Source: an uncultured Opitutales bacterium (GTDB lineage Bacteria; Verrucomicrobiota; Verrucomicrobiia; Opitutales; Intestinicryptomonadaceae). From it: a stretch of 64,000 nt of DNA. A model generated the notes under the pieces. The model worked only from the letters and a program-made list of their open reading frames with translations, was not told the DNA's origin and made no database searches. Location: the NCBI GenBank assembly GCA_944389195.1, contig CALXLM010000002.1, forward strand, positions 50,640 to 114,639, read 5' to 3'. This document shows positions 52,025-61,564 of this stretch, piece by piece (the first letter of the stretch is position 1; every line of letters begins with the position of its first letter). A program made the translations under genes and the position numbers.

Positions 52025-52654
52025 TTATTCTTTAGATTCCGAATCGTCGTCGGCGACTTCGTCGTTTTCGCCCGAATATTTCAATTTGCGCTGGTTTTGC
52101 GGAACAGGAGACATTGACACGCCAATGTTGCGCCCAATAAGTTTTGGTTCCGAATCCGCATGGCCGATATGGCTGAGCTCGTCAACTGCGCGCTTTATGG
52201 CTTCAAAAGCTTTGTCTTTAAATTCCATTTCGCGCCCGCGCATCATCAAAGTTATTTTCAGCTTGTTTCCCTGGTATAGGAATTTTTCGGCATTTCTGAT
52301 TTTTGTCATGAAGTCGTTCTGCTCTATCATCGGCCTGAGTTTTATCTCTTTTACCTTGACCGACACTGTCTTGTGCGACTTCTGCTTTTTTGCCTCCTCG
52401 TACATGTATTTGCCGTAGTCGAGTATTCTGCAAACGGGAGGTTCGGCGTTTGGCGACACCTCCAAGAGGTCGAGACCGGCGCGCTTTGCAAGCGCGAGCG
52501 CTTCGTACGGCGGCATGATGCCCAACATTGAGCCGTCCGGGCCTATAACCCTGACTTTTGGCGCCCTTATTCTTTCGTTTCTTCTGGGGCCGAAGTTTTT
52601 GCCGCCTTTAAAATTGCGTTTGTCTCCGCCTCTGTAAGGAATGTTTGTTGCCAT
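52025..52654 (-). CDS. infC: Translation initiation factor IF-3
   Basis: IF-3 keeps the ribosomal subunits apart and checks the start codon. It is 209 residues including a basic N-terminal extension (~28 residues, RGGDKRNFKGGKNFGPRRNE) before the classic N domain (IRAPKVRVIGPDGSMLG). The C domain has KEIKLRP and KVTLMMRGRE-like KITLMMRGREMEF. An acidic tail ends the protein. Unlike E. coli it starts with ATG. The usual partners rpmI and rplT do not follow; an amidase gene does. Confidence 0.95.
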   Translation of the reverse strand: MATNIPYRGGDKRNFKGGKNFGPRRNERIRAPKVRVIGPDGSMLGIMPPYEALALAKRAGLDLLEVSPNAEPPVCRILDYGKYMYEEAKKQKSHKTVSVKVKEIKLRPMIEQNDFMTKIRNAEKFLYQGNKLKITLMMRGREMEFKDKAFEAIKRAVDELSHIGHADSEPKLIGRNIGVSMSPVPQNQRKLKYSGENDEVADDDSESKE

Positions 52655-52746
52655 TAACTGTATTGTGTATCGATGTATTTTAAGATTTCTGCCGACTATA
52701 AAACGCCGTCGCTAAAAAAGTTCAACCATTTTTATCGGCCGATTTG

Positions 52747-54021
52747 CTAATCCGGGTTTTTTATTCGTTCAACTTTCGCCCCCAGCTCGGCGAGTTTTCT
52801 GTCGATGGAATCGTATCCCCTGTCGAGGTGGTATATGCGGCTGACGAGCGTTTCGCCTTTTGCGGCAAGCGCAGCTATGACCAAAGCGGCGCTTGCCCTC
52901 AGGTCCGATGCCATCACCGGCGCTCCGGATAGCTTTGTTTTTCCGCTAATGATTGCGCTCGGACCCTCCCTCACGATATTCGCGCCCATTCTGCATAGTT
53001 CGGGAACGTGCATGAAGCGCTCCGGATATATCCTTTCGGTTATTACGGAGATGCCGTTTGCCTGCGTCATAAGGGCGCACAGCTGGGCCTGCAAATCCGT
53101 CGGAAACCCCGGATAGGGAAGCGTGGTGGCTTCGACCGGCTTCAGCCTCATGCTTGAGGCGTCTATGAAAATCGACGAGTTGCCCCTCGTTTCAAACGGG
53201 CATTCCGCGCGCTCGAGCACGTCCAAGAAAGACCCGAGATGCTTTTTTTGCGCCCCCTTTATAAGCACTTTGCCCCTTGCGGCCGCCGCGAGCGCTATCC
53301 ATGTTCCGGCCTCTATCCTGTCGGGAAGCACGGTATGCTCGGTACCACCGAGTTTGGAGACTCCGGTGATGGTAAGCGTCGGCGAGCCCGCGCCGTCTAT
53401 GATTGCCCCCATGCCCGACAGCATTTTGCACATGTCGGTTATTTCGGGTTCGCATGCCGCGTTTTCTATAACGGTAGTGCCGGGCGCCAAAACTGCCGCC
53501 ATGACGATGTTCGCGGTTCCTGTGACCGTGCTTCCGAAACGCCCGCCAAGATATATTTGCGCCCCGCGCATTTTCTTGGCATCTACGCATATGAAACCGC
53601 GCTCTATTTCAACCCCGCAACCCAGCGCGCGCAGGCCCTTGATGTGCAGGTCAACGGGCCTGGCCCCTATTACGCAGCCTCCCGGAAGCGAAACTTCCGC
53701 TTTGCGCAGGCGGGCCGTTAGGGGTCCGAGCAGGCATATGCTCGCCCTCATCTTTCGCACGAGGTCGTATGGAGCCACATGCGACAGGTTTTTAGCCTGT
53801 ATCTCCCATACGCCCTTTGCCGGGTTTGACACTTCGGCTCCCATTTCGGCGACTATTTCCGCCATAAAGCGCACGTCGCTAAGTTCGGGAACGTTTTTTA
53901 GAACGCATTTCTGGTCGGTTAGGAGCGTCGCCGCAAAAATCGGCAGACATGCGTTTTTTGCGCCGGCTACGCTCACTTCCCCCTCGAGGTGCGCGCCGCC
54001 TTTTATCAGAAGAGAATCCAT
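52747..54021 (-). CDS. murA: UDP-N-acetylglucosamine 1-carboxyvinyltransferase MurA
   Basis: MurA commits UDP-GlcNAc to peptidoglycan by adding enolpyruvate. The 424-residue protein starts MDSLLIKGGAHLEGEVSVAGAKNA-like, with the conserved KNA. The active loop is LPGGCVIGARPVDLH, whose Cys is the residue that fosfomycin attacks, so the enzyme should be fosfomycin sensitive. RMGANI and GYPGFPTDLQAQ-type blocks are also present. One copy only in view. Confidence 0.95.
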   Translation of the reverse strand: MDSLLIKGGAHLEGEVSVAGAKNACLPIFAATLLTDQKCVLKNVPELSDVRFMAEIVAEMGAEVSNPAKGVWEIQAKNLSHVAPYDLVRKMRASICLLGPLTARLRKAEVSLPGGCVIGARPVDLHIKGLRALGCGVEIERGFICVDAKKMRGAQIYLGGRFGSTVTGTANIVMAAVLAPGTTVIENAACEPEITDMCKMLSGMGAIIDGAGSPTLTITGVSKLGGTEHTVLPDRIEAGTWIALAAAARGKVLIKGAQKKHLGSFLDVLERAECPFETRGNSSIFIDASSMRLKPVEATTLPYPGFPTDLQAQLCALMTQANGISVITERIYPERFMHVPELCRMGANIVREGPSAIISGKTKLSGAPVMASDLRASAALVIAALAAKGETLVSRIYHLDRGYDSIDRKLAELGAKVERIKNPD

Positions 54022-54185
54022 AATTTATGCGATTGTATAATGGTAAAAAATTAAACGCCTTTTAGAATGTCGAGATGATTTTTTGAAAGGCCGCCTTTTG
54101 CAAGCGTAAAATATTTTTTTCCGATAAAAAAAGCGCTTCGCCAAAGGAGATTTGACATTTTGCCGCGCGCCCGGAAAATGGCGGC

Positions 54186-55121
54186 ATGAGAATGAGAATA
54201 GCATGTCTTGCGTTTTTTATGCTGCCCGTCCTTGCGGCGCTTTCGGGCTGTTCGAGCGCCGGCGTTTCCCCCGGGTGCGAATTAAACGTGGCCAGCTTTA
54301 ACGTCGGGTTTTGCAAGGAGCCCTCCGACGTTCCCGTTTGGAACCGGAGAAAGGCGCTGATAATGCCGTTGGTCGAGTATCACGATTTCGACATCGTGGG
54401 CATGCAGGAGCCGTTCGGCTTCCAGGTGGACTACCTGGCCGGCGCATCTTCCCGCTACGCCGTTGCGGGGGACATCGTGCGCGATCTGGCGCTGTCCGAC
54501 GTTTCGGAAAAATCCGCCGCTTCCGACGTCGACCGGATGCTCCGGAACATGAACAATCCCATATTTTATAAAAAAGACAGGTTTCTTCTCCTAAAATCGG
54601 GCAAGTTTTATTTTTCGGACACTCCCGACAGGGCGGTGCGAGGTTTCGGCAAGAGTTTCGATTCCATACGGTCGTGCGTGTGGGCCGAATTCCGCGACAG
54701 GGAAAGCGGCGCGGAATTTTATTTTTTCAATCTCCATTTGTGCGTGTCGAAATTTAAGGAGTGGCATAGGCCCGCCGCCGAGCTGCTGGTTCGCAAAATA
54801 GCCGAGATAGCGGGCAATTCCCCGTTCTTCATAACCGGCGACTTCAACGAAACGCGCAACGACGAGGCAAACGTAGTTCTGCGCTCGAGCGGCATGGTGG
54901 TGGATGCCCGCCAGCATTCCGCCTCAAGGCCGTACGGCGTTTCAAAATCGACTTTCCACGGATATAAAAACGTTTCCGAGGGGGATTTGCCAATCGATTT
55001 TATTTACGTTTCGAAAGGCATAAAGGTGCTGAAATTCGGCACGCTTTCTGACAGCGATTGCGGCGTTTCCCCGTCGGACCACTATCCGATAGTCGCGCAC
55101 GTGAAATTGGCGGGGAAGTGA
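54186..55121 (+). CDS. Endonuclease/exonuclease/phosphatase-family lipoprotein
   Basis: The 311-residue protein has a lipoprotein signal (MRMRIACLAFFMLPVLAALSGC). The EEP fold follows: ASFNVGF at the start, catalytic Glu in IVGMQEPFGFQ, NLHLCVSKFKEW, the catalytic Asp-Asn in ITGDFNETRND, and the last motif SDHYPIVAH. Such secreted proteins cut phosphodiesters in nucleic acids, lipids or sugar phosphates; the substrate is not known. It is a single gene in the opposite direction to its neighbours. Confidence 0.9.
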   Translation: MRMRIACLAFFMLPVLAALSGCSSAGVSPGCELNVASFNVGFCKEPSDVPVWNRRKALIMPLVEYHDFDIVGMQEPFGFQVDYLAGASSRYAVAGDIVRDLALSDVSEKSAASDVDRMLRNMNNPIFYKKDRFLLLKSGKFYFSDTPDRAVRGFGKSFDSIRSCVWAEFRDRESGAEFYFFNLHLCVSKFKEWHRPAAELLVRKIAEIAGNSPFFITGDFNETRNDEANVVLRSSGMVVDARQHSASRPYGVSKSTFHGYKNVSEGDLPIDFIYVSKGIKVLKFGTLSDSDCGVSPSDHYPIVAHVKLAGK

Positions 55122-55311
55122 GTTTGAGCCGGCCTCCCGAATTTGCAGGCAGCGGCCGGCGGTTTTTGCGGAATTGCCCGCCCGGCTTTTGGCGTTTTTC
55201 CTCCCGCGCCGCAGGCGGGCGCTTAGGCCGGGAAAAAGCGGTCAAGCTGGCTGCCGAATTCTATTGCCGTGCGCCGCCGTCCTGCCGGCCTTCTCATTTG
55301 CACGAACCGCC

Positions 55312-56181
55312 TCAGCCCTGCGTTTCCGAATGGACGCCGCCCTGCGTTTCTGATTCGCCTCCGGCGGACGCTGCTGCCGCCCATAATTCCGCATTGTTCG
55401 GAAAGGGCGGGAATATGAACGGCTCTATGGAGGTCGCGCGTTTTGATTCGGCGTCTATGTCTATAGTGACGGCGCAGATTCTGTCGTCGCCTGAGGCCAT
55501 TGTGAAAGACCTCGGCCTTCCGTCTATGAATTTTTGAAGTATGGGCTCCCAATTTCTGCCAAGGCAGGAGTTCCAAGGGCCCGTCATTCCGGCGTCCGAC
55601 AAAAAAGCTGTGCCTTTGGGAAATATTCTGGCGTCGTTTGTGGGTATGTGGGTATGCGTTCCGACAACCGCCTGCACCCTGCCGTCGAGATGCCAGCCCA
55701 TCGAGACTTTTTCCGAAGTGGTTTCGGCGTGGAAATCCAAAAGAATGGCGTCGCACAGCGGCTCGAGCTTCTCGACCGTTCTGGAGGCGGCTTCAAACGG
55801 GCATTCCGATTTTATTTTCATAAGGGTCTGCCCGAGAAGGCAGAAAACGCCGAGCTTCATGCCGTTTTTTTCGACGACCACGCAGTCGCGCCCAGGATTG
55901 CACCGCGGAATGTTTGCCGGGCGGCAGACCATGCCGACAGAGTCTATTTCGCTTTCGAAACAGCGCTGGTCCCATATATGGTCTCCGAGCGTTATTGCGT
56001 CTATTCCGGCGCGGAAAAGCTCTTCAGCCATGTTTTTTGTTATGCCGTTTCCCCCGGCGGAGTTTTCGCCGTTTGCGACCACAAAGTCCACCCCGAGCTT
56101 TTCGACTATCGACGGCAGCGTTTCGGCCGTAATTTTACGGCCGGGTTTGCCCACGATGTCGCCTATGAAAAATATTCGCAT
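55312..56181 (-). CDS. ymdB: YmdB-family metallophosphoesterase (TIGR00282)
   Basis: A 289-residue binuclear metal phosphodiesterase; the B. subtilis protein YmdB hydrolyses 2',3' and 3',5' cyclic nucleotides. Motifs are FFIGDIVGKPGR, ANGENSAGGNGIT, DFHAETTSEKVSMGWHLDGR, GTHTHIPTND and SDAGMTGP. In the block that is usually GNHTWD this protein has GDHIWD, with an Asp in place of the metal-binding Asn. The last 20 residues carry a short repeat (ESETQGGVHSETQG). It starts 3 bp after adk and is thus in its operon. Confidence 0.92.
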   Translation of the reverse strand: MRIFFIGDIVGKPGRKITAETLPSIVEKLGVDFVVANGENSAGGNGITKNMAEELFRAGIDAITLGDHIWDQRCFESEIDSVGMVCRPANIPRCNPGRDCVVVEKNGMKLGVFCLLGQTLMKIKSECPFEAASRTVEKLEPLCDAILLDFHAETTSEKVSMGWHLDGRVQAVVGTHTHIPTNDARIFPKGTAFLSDAGMTGPWNSCLGRNWEPILQKFIDGRPRSFTMASGDDRICAVTIDIDAESKRATSIEPFIFPPFPNNAELWAAAASAGGESETQGGVHSETQG

Positions 56182-56184
56182 TCG

Positions 56185-56850
56185 TCAGAGCAGCCCGATG
56201 CGCGCGCAGAGCGATTCCATGTCGGCGACGGCGCCCGCTTTTGAGAGTTCGGGGGGAATCGGCACAATCAGGTTCCTTGCGGAGTAAAATTCCACGAGGG
56301 GCAGCGTCGTGCTGCGGAATACTTCGAGTCGTTTTTTTACGGTCTCGGGCTTGTCGTCGTCGCGGGTGTAAAGTTTACCCCCGCATTTGTCGCAAATCCC
56401 CTCTGCCTTCGGGGGGGTATAAATTCTGTGGTAGGGCGTTTGGCATTTTTCGCACACCATTCTGCCCGATATCCTTCTTATTATTTCATCGTCGGGGACG
56501 TCGAGGTACAGCACGGCGGTTATTGAACGGCCCAAGCCGTCCATAATGGAGTCGAGCATTTTCGCCTGCTCGATGGTTCGCGGAAATCCGTCGAGAACGA
56601 ATCCGCTTTTTGTGTCCGGCTGCAAGAGGCGGTCCTTGACCATTGCCGCCGTCACGTCGTCGGGCACAAGGTCTCCCTTGTCCATGTACGATTTTGCGAG
56701 TTTGCCGAGAGGGGTGCCGTTTTTTAGATTGCTGCGGAACAGGTCTCCCGTGGCCACCTGTACGATGCCCAAAACTTCGCAGAGGGCGACCGCGCGTGTG
56801 CCTTTGCCGCTGCCCGGCGCCCCCAGCATTATAAGATTGGCTTTTCCCAT
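56185..56850 (-). CDS. adk: Adenylate kinase
   Basis: It balances AMP, ADP and ATP. The 221-residue protein (ATG 56850, MGKANLIMLGAPGSGKGT) has the P-loop, ATGDLFR, LDGFPRTIEQA, and a long LID with a zinc site of two CxxC pairs (CEKCQTPY and CDKCGGKL). The open frame continues to 56916, but those residues have no family similarity. It is followed by ymdB. Confidence 0.96.
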   Translation of the reverse strand: MGKANLIMLGAPGSGKGTRAVALCEVLGIVQVATGDLFRSNLKNGTPLGKLAKSYMDKGDLVPDDVTAAMVKDRLLQPDTKSGFVLDGFPRTIEQAKMLDSIMDGLGRSITAVLYLDVPDDEIIRRISGRMVCEKCQTPYHRIYTPPKAEGICDKCGGKLYTRDDDKPETVKKRLEVFRSTTLPLVEFYSARNLIVPIPPELSKAGAVADMESLCARIGLL

Positions 56851-56910
56851 TTTTTTAAAGTAAGATTGAATAAGTTTGAAAATATCCGCGTTATCGGCAA
56901 GCATTTTCGT

Positions 56911-59097
56911 ATGCAAAGCGACGAAATTGAGGAATCGATATGCGGCCTGTGGTGCGACGGCTCATATATGCACCTTTGCCTCGCCGACAAAAGCGGCCGG
57001 CGCAGGCTTGCGGCCGTAAAGTTTAACCCGTTTTTATGGACGTCGGCGAAAGCCCGCTGCGATAGCGCCCAAATTAGGCCGCTCGGCATTCTGGAAGGCG
57101 GCTCGCCTCGGACTCCGTTGGATGCGCTGTTTGTTTTCGACAGCGTTTCGGATATGGACAAATATTTGAAGTCGCGCGACAAGTCGCTTCCGCTAAGCAG
57201 AATTTCAAGCGTCGAAAACCAGTATCTGTCGGACGTTGGGACGAGAATGTTTGCGGGAATGGCGTTTTCGTCGCTCAGGCGCATGCAGCTCGACATAGAG
57301 GTTGCTTCGGAAGAGGCGGGTCTTTTCCCTTCGGCTTCAAGAAGGGGAGACAGAATTTTGGCGGTGGGCATATCCGGGACCGGCGGGGAAAAAATTTTAG
57401 AGCTTGAAGACAATACTGACGATGCCGAGCGCAAGCTTTTGGAAAAGCTTGCCGGCGAAATCGCCCTGCGCGACCCCGATACCATTGAGGGGCACAACAT
57501 ATTTAAGTTCGATCTGCCGTACGTTGCGGAACGTTCGAGGCTTTTAAAAGTTCCCATGAATTGGGGGCGCTTCGGGGGAGGGGTGTCGTTTAGGAAAAGC
57601 CGCATTTCGATAGCCGAAAGAATGTTCGCCTATACGCGCTGCGACATTGCCGGCAGATCCGTGGTTGACACCCTCATACTCGTCCAGCTTTACGACATAA
57701 GCGCGCGTGAAATGCCGTCTTACACGCTCAAGGATTCCGCTGTTCATTTCGGCATTAGCGACCGCAGCGACCGCACGTATATCCGCGGCGACAAAATAGG
57801 GGAAACGTTTAAAACCGACCGCAAAGTTTTCCGGGCCTACCTCTCCGACGATTTGCGCGAGACCGCGGGGCTTGCCGACAAACTTCTGCCGACTTACGTG
57901 GCGCAGGTCCGGAATTTTCCGATGACCCTGCAGGAGTGCATACTCCGCGGTTCGGGAATGAAGGTCGAAAGCGTGTTTCTTGAGAAATACCTGAAGGCGG
58001 CCGCAGCGCTTCCGTTGGCGTCGGCGGGCGAATATATTGAGGGGGCGCTTTCGGAGTCGTTCGCCACGGGTGTGCGCGAAAAGGTTCTGCATTACGACGT
58101 CGCTTCGCTTTATCCGAGCCTTCTTCTCGCTTTGGGACGGTGCCCGCGGAACGATTATTTGGGCGTATTTTTGGAGGAACTGCGCCGCCTTAGGGAATAC
58201 AGGCTGAAGTACAAAAAGCTTGCGCGCGCGGCTGCGGACGACGCGCAGCGCGCCGAATTCGACGCGCGCCAAAAAAGCTTTAAGATTCTCATAAACTCTT
58301 TTTACGGATATCTCGGGCTTTCGACGGCGACCTTCGGCGATGCCGCCCTCGCCTCCGAGGTGACTGCGGAGGGCCGCAGAATCCTGTTGAAGCTCGTAGA
58401 ATTTTTCGAAGGCGCCGGTTGCGCCGTGCTCGAGGCCGACACCGACGGGATATATGTGTCGTCCGAAAAATATTTCGACGCCCCGGAGGAGCTTTTATCC
58501 TCCGCCGAAAAGATTTTGCCGCCCGGAGTGGACCTCGATTTCGACGGCAAATACGACGCCATGCTCTGTTATAAGGCAAAAAATTACGCACTCTTGCGGG
58601 ACGGCGAAATAACTCTCAGGGGATCGGCGTTTAGAAATAGGGCGGTGGAGCCGTTTTTGCGCCGCCTGACCGAAACGATGGTCAAAGATAAGCTTCTGGG
58701 GCGCGAGGACGAGGCGTTCAGGGAAATAGGGCGCTTGAAGGACGAAATCCTTTCCGGCCGCGCGCCCGTCGAGGATTTGTCCAAGGGGGAATATATCAGC
58801 AAGTCTCCCGCCCAGTACGCTTCCGACGTCGCCAAAACGGGCAGGGGGAGGCGCGCTTCGATGGAGGCTGCGCTGATGATGAATCCCCGCCCGGAGGTCG
58901 GAGACAAAGTGCTTTTTTATATGGCGGTAGGATCTTCGCCGAGAGATCCCGACTGGAAACGCGCCCGACCGACTTCAATGTACGATCCGAAAACCGCGCC
59001 GTACGATCCCGGCTACTACATTTCAAAAATAGACGATTGGCGCAGCCGTTTTTCCGACCTGTTCGGCCCGACGGACGCGCAGGGCGAACTGTTTTGA
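56911..59097 (+). CDS. Family B DNA polymerase
   Basis: A compact polymerase with 3'-5' proofreading (728 residues from ATG 56911; TTG at 56866 would add 15). Exo motifs: LDIEVAS (Exo I), EGHNIFKFDLPY (Exo II), YLSDD (Exo III). Polymerase motifs: DVASLYPS (A, Asp396), FKILINSFYGYLG (B) and EADTDGIYV (C, Asp510 and Asp512). Motif C reads DTDG where most family B enzymes have DTDS. The family includes E. coli Pol II, which acts in repair and bypass. It is shorter than Pol II (783) and its N-terminus differs. It is divergent from adk with 60 bp between. hisD follows. Confidence 0.9.
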   Translation: MQSDEIEESICGLWCDGSYMHLCLADKSGRRRLAAVKFNPFLWTSAKARCDSAQIRPLGILEGGSPRTPLDALFVFDSVSDMDKYLKSRDKSLPLSRISSVENQYLSDVGTRMFAGMAFSSLRRMQLDIEVASEEAGLFPSASRRGDRILAVGISGTGGEKILELEDNTDDAERKLLEKLAGEIALRDPDTIEGHNIFKFDLPYVAERSRLLKVPMNWGRFGGGVSFRKSRISIAERMFAYTRCDIAGRSVVDTLILVQLYDISAREMPSYTLKDSAVHFGISDRSDRTYIRGDKIGETFKTDRKVFRAYLSDDLRETAGLADKLLPTYVAQVRNFPMTLQECILRGSGMKVESVFLEKYLKAAAALPLASAGEYIEGALSESFATGVREKVLHYDVASLYPSLLLALGRCPRNDYLGVFLEELRRLREYRLKYKKLARAAADDAQRAEFDARQKSFKILINSFYGYLGLSTATFGDAALASEVTAEGRRILLKLVEFFEGAGCAVLEADTDGIYVSSEKYFDAPEELLSSAEKILPPGVDLDFDGKYDAMLCYKAKNYALLRDGEITLRGSAFRNRAVEPFLRRLTETMVKDKLLGREDEAFREIGRLKDEILSGRAPVEDLSKGEYISKSPAQYASDVAKTGRGRRASMEAALMMNPRPEVGDKVLFYMAVGSSPRDPDWKRARPTSMYDPKTAPYDPGYYISKIDDWRSRFSDLFGPTDAQGELF

Positions 59098-59150
59098 GGC
59101 GTTTTATTCTGCTTGATTCCTGTGCGCCTTTGTACGATCATGTGGGGCAA

Positions 59151-60440
59151 ATGAAAATTTTAAATTACAAATCGGCGGGCTTTGCCGAAGAATTGAAAGA
59201 AGCCTGCAAATCGGCGTCCGCGCCGGCTGGCGTAGTGGCGGCGGTGGACGCCGTCATATCGGAAGTCCGCGCAAAAGGCGATGCGGCGGTGCGCGCGTTT
59301 ACAAAAAAATTCGACGGCGCCGATATTCCGCCGGAGAGATTGAAAGTTTCCAAAGAGGAAATCGCATGCGCGGTGAAGTCGGTCCCGGCGGCAGACAAGG
59401 CCGCAATGCGCAGCGCAATAGCGTGCGTGAAGGCGTACCACTCCCATTCAAAGCCTAAAAACTGGAGGGCGAAAAATCCGCACGGGGCTACGGTCGGCGA
59501 GAATTTTTATCCCATAAGGCGCGTCGGGATATACATACCCGGGGGAAGCGCGCCATTGGTTTCGACCGTTGTAATGACTGTCACGCTTGCAAAAATCGCG
59601 GGATGCCCGGAAATATGCGTCTGCACTCCGCCTTCGCCGGACGGTTCGGTTAATTCGCGGATTTTGTGCGCGCTCGCGCTTTTGGGCGTCGGCGAAATAT
59701 ACAAAATAGGGGGCGCGCAGGCCGTGGCTGCAATGGGGGTCGGAACGGAAACCGTGAAGCCTGTGGACAAAGTTTACGGGCCGGGAAACGCTTTTGTCAT
59801 AGAGGCGAAACGGAGGCTTTTCGGCGAGATAGGATGCGACCTCCTTCCGGGGCCGAGCGAGGTGCTTGTAGTCGCCGATTCGTCGGCCAACCCGAGGTAT
59901 ATAGCCGCCGACATGCTTTCACAGGCTGAACACGGAAGCGGCAGGGAAAAGATATTTCTCGTATGCACGTCAAAGAGGATTGTCGGGGCTGTACTCGCGC
60001 AGATAGAAAAACTTTCCGCAAAGCTTTCCAGGGCCGACAAACTCAAAAAAATCGTCGATGCGGGCTGCTATGTTGTGCTTGTGCCAAACTTGGACGCGGC
60101 GGCTGAGGTGGCCAACTACATAGCTCCGGAACACATGGAGCTTCACGCATCAAATCCCGAAAAGCTCGCGTCAAAAATAAGGACGGCAGGCGCGATACTT
60201 GTCGGGGAAAATACGCCGACGGTTTTGGGGGACTTTACAGCGGGGCCGAGCCACACGCTCCCGACGGGGCGCACAGGGCGTTTTTCGGGCGGCCTGCAGC
60301 TTTCTGATTTCATGCGCCGCAGCTCGTATGTCAAGTACGACAGAAATTCGGCGAAAAAAGCGCTCGGCGTTGTCATGGCGTTCGGGCGCATGGAATCGCT
60401 CGACGCGCATTATACAAGCCTGCTCGAAAGATTGAAGTAG
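59151..60440 (+). CDS. hisD: Histidinol dehydrogenase
   Basis: It oxidises histidinol to histidine in two NAD-dependent steps. The 429-residue protein has NFYPIRRVGIYIPGGSAPL, KIGGAQAVAAMGVG, VYGPGNAFVIEAK, GPSEVLVVAD, SQAEHGSGREK and the His/Asp zinc ligands in APEHMELHA. It begins at ATG 59151 with GGGG nearby; the open frame from 59037 overlaps the polymerase end. No other his gene is adjacent. Confidence 0.95.
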   Translation: MKILNYKSAGFAEELKEACKSASAPAGVVAAVDAVISEVRAKGDAAVRAFTKKFDGADIPPERLKVSKEEIACAVKSVPAADKAAMRSAIACVKAYHSHSKPKNWRAKNPHGATVGENFYPIRRVGIYIPGGSAPLVSTVVMTVTLAKIAGCPEICVCTPPSPDGSVNSRILCALALLGVGEIYKIGGAQAVAAMGVGTETVKPVDKVYGPGNAFVIEAKRRLFGEIGCDLLPGPSEVLVVADSSANPRYIAADMLSQAEHGSGREKIFLVCTSKRIVGAVLAQIEKLSAKLSRADKLKKIVDAGCYVVLVPNLDAAAEVANYIAPEHMELHASNPEKLASKIRTAGAILVGENTPTVLGDFTAGPSHTLPTGRTGRFSGGLQLSDFMRRSSYVKYDRNSAKKALGVVMAFGRMESLDAHYTSLLERLK

Positions 60441-60445
60441 AAGAC

Positions 60446-61564
60446 ATGGACGCGGCGGACAAAGAGACTCTCGGCAAGCTTATAAGAAAAAATAAGAGGC
60501 TTGCGCGCGACCTTACTCGCATCGAGACTGTTTTTAACGCCATACTTTCGGCGATAGTCGTTGCGGATTCAAACGGGGAGATTCAGTTCGCCAACAATTT
60601 CGCCGAAAGCATATTGGGGTTGAACGGCGGCAGGCCGTCGATTTTCAAGCTTCTTCCGGGTATGGACGAGGCGGTGGCGGCAGTTTCGCGCGACGACAGC
60701 GTCGTGATGCGCGAGTTCAAGATAACATATCCCGAGCCGCGCGTCCTTAGCGCCCAAATAATACCGTTTAATTTCGGCTCGAGTTCGGACACCTACGCCG
60801 TAATTCTCAACGACGTCACCCAGGACAGGCGCTCGACAGAGGAGAGAATTGAAAGCGAAAAAATCGCTTCGGTATTGAATCTGGCTTCGGGCGTCGCTCA
60901 CGAGCTCGGCAATCCGCTTAACTCAATAAATATCCACCTTCAGCTCGTAAAAAGAAGGCTCATGAAATTTTCTGACAAAATCGACGCGGATGTCCTTGCG
61001 TCGATATCCGATTCGGTGGAGATATGCTCGTCGGAGGTTTTGCGCCTGAACGGCATTATTGAAAATTTTTTGAAGGCGCTCCGCCCGATGCGTCCGAATA
61101 TGGCCGAATGCGACCCGATCAAGCCGCTGGCCGAAACGCTTAAGATATTAAATGAGGAGTTTGTCAACCTTAACATTTCCGTCGATGTGGATTCTGAAAG
61201 CCCGCTTCCGAGCGTATGCGCCGACGAGGGCCTTTTGAAGCAGCTCTATTTCAACATACTCAAAAACGCGATGGAGTCCATGGAGCAGGGCGGAAAGGTC
61301 GCGATAAGGGCCTTTAGCGACGACGACTTTGTCAAATTGTCGTTTTCCGACAGCGGTTGCGGCATAAGCGAGGAGGACCTTTCGAGAATTTTTGAGCCGT
61401 ATTTTACGACGAAACCCGACGGACACGGGCTTGGCATGATGATAATAAATGCGATTGTCCGCGCCCACGGTGGGAATATAGACATCGAAAGCAAACGCGG
61501 CTTTGGAACTGTGGTGACAGTTTCGATACCGCGCAATGAACGCAGGGTGAAGCTGCTGTCTTAA
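60446..61564 (+). CDS. PAS-containing sensor histidine kinase (NtrB-like, soluble)
   Basis: A 372-residue sensor kinase without membrane segments. A short N-terminal coiled coil leads to a PAS domain (about 25-125, with NAILSAIVVADSNGEIQFANN). The HisKA helix has the phosphorylated His152 in SGVAHELGNPLNSI and the ATPase domain has N box LKNAMESMEQ, G1 DSGCGISEED, FEPYFTTKPDGHGLGM and RGFGTVVTVSI. The architecture is NtrB/AtoS-like, which usually pairs with an NtrC-type regulator, but no response regulator gene is beside it. It starts 5 bp after hisD. Its stop overlaps the convergent gene's stop by 4 bp. Confidence 0.9.
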   Translation: MDAADKETLGKLIRKNKRLARDLTRIETVFNAILSAIVVADSNGEIQFANNFAESILGLNGGRPSIFKLLPGMDEAVAAVSRDDSVVMREFKITYPEPRVLSAQIIPFNFGSSSDTYAVILNDVTQDRRSTEERIESEKIASVLNLASGVAHELGNPLNSINIHLQLVKRRLMKFSDKIDADVLASISDSVEICSSEVLRLNGIIENFLKALRPMRPNMAECDPIKPLAETLKILNEEFVNLNISVDVDSESPLPSVCADEGLLKQLYFNILKNAMESMEQGGKVAIRAFSDDDFVKLSFSDSGCGISEEDLSRIFEPYFTTKPDGHGLGMMIINAIVRAHGGNIDIESKRGFGTVVTVSIPRNERRVKLLS

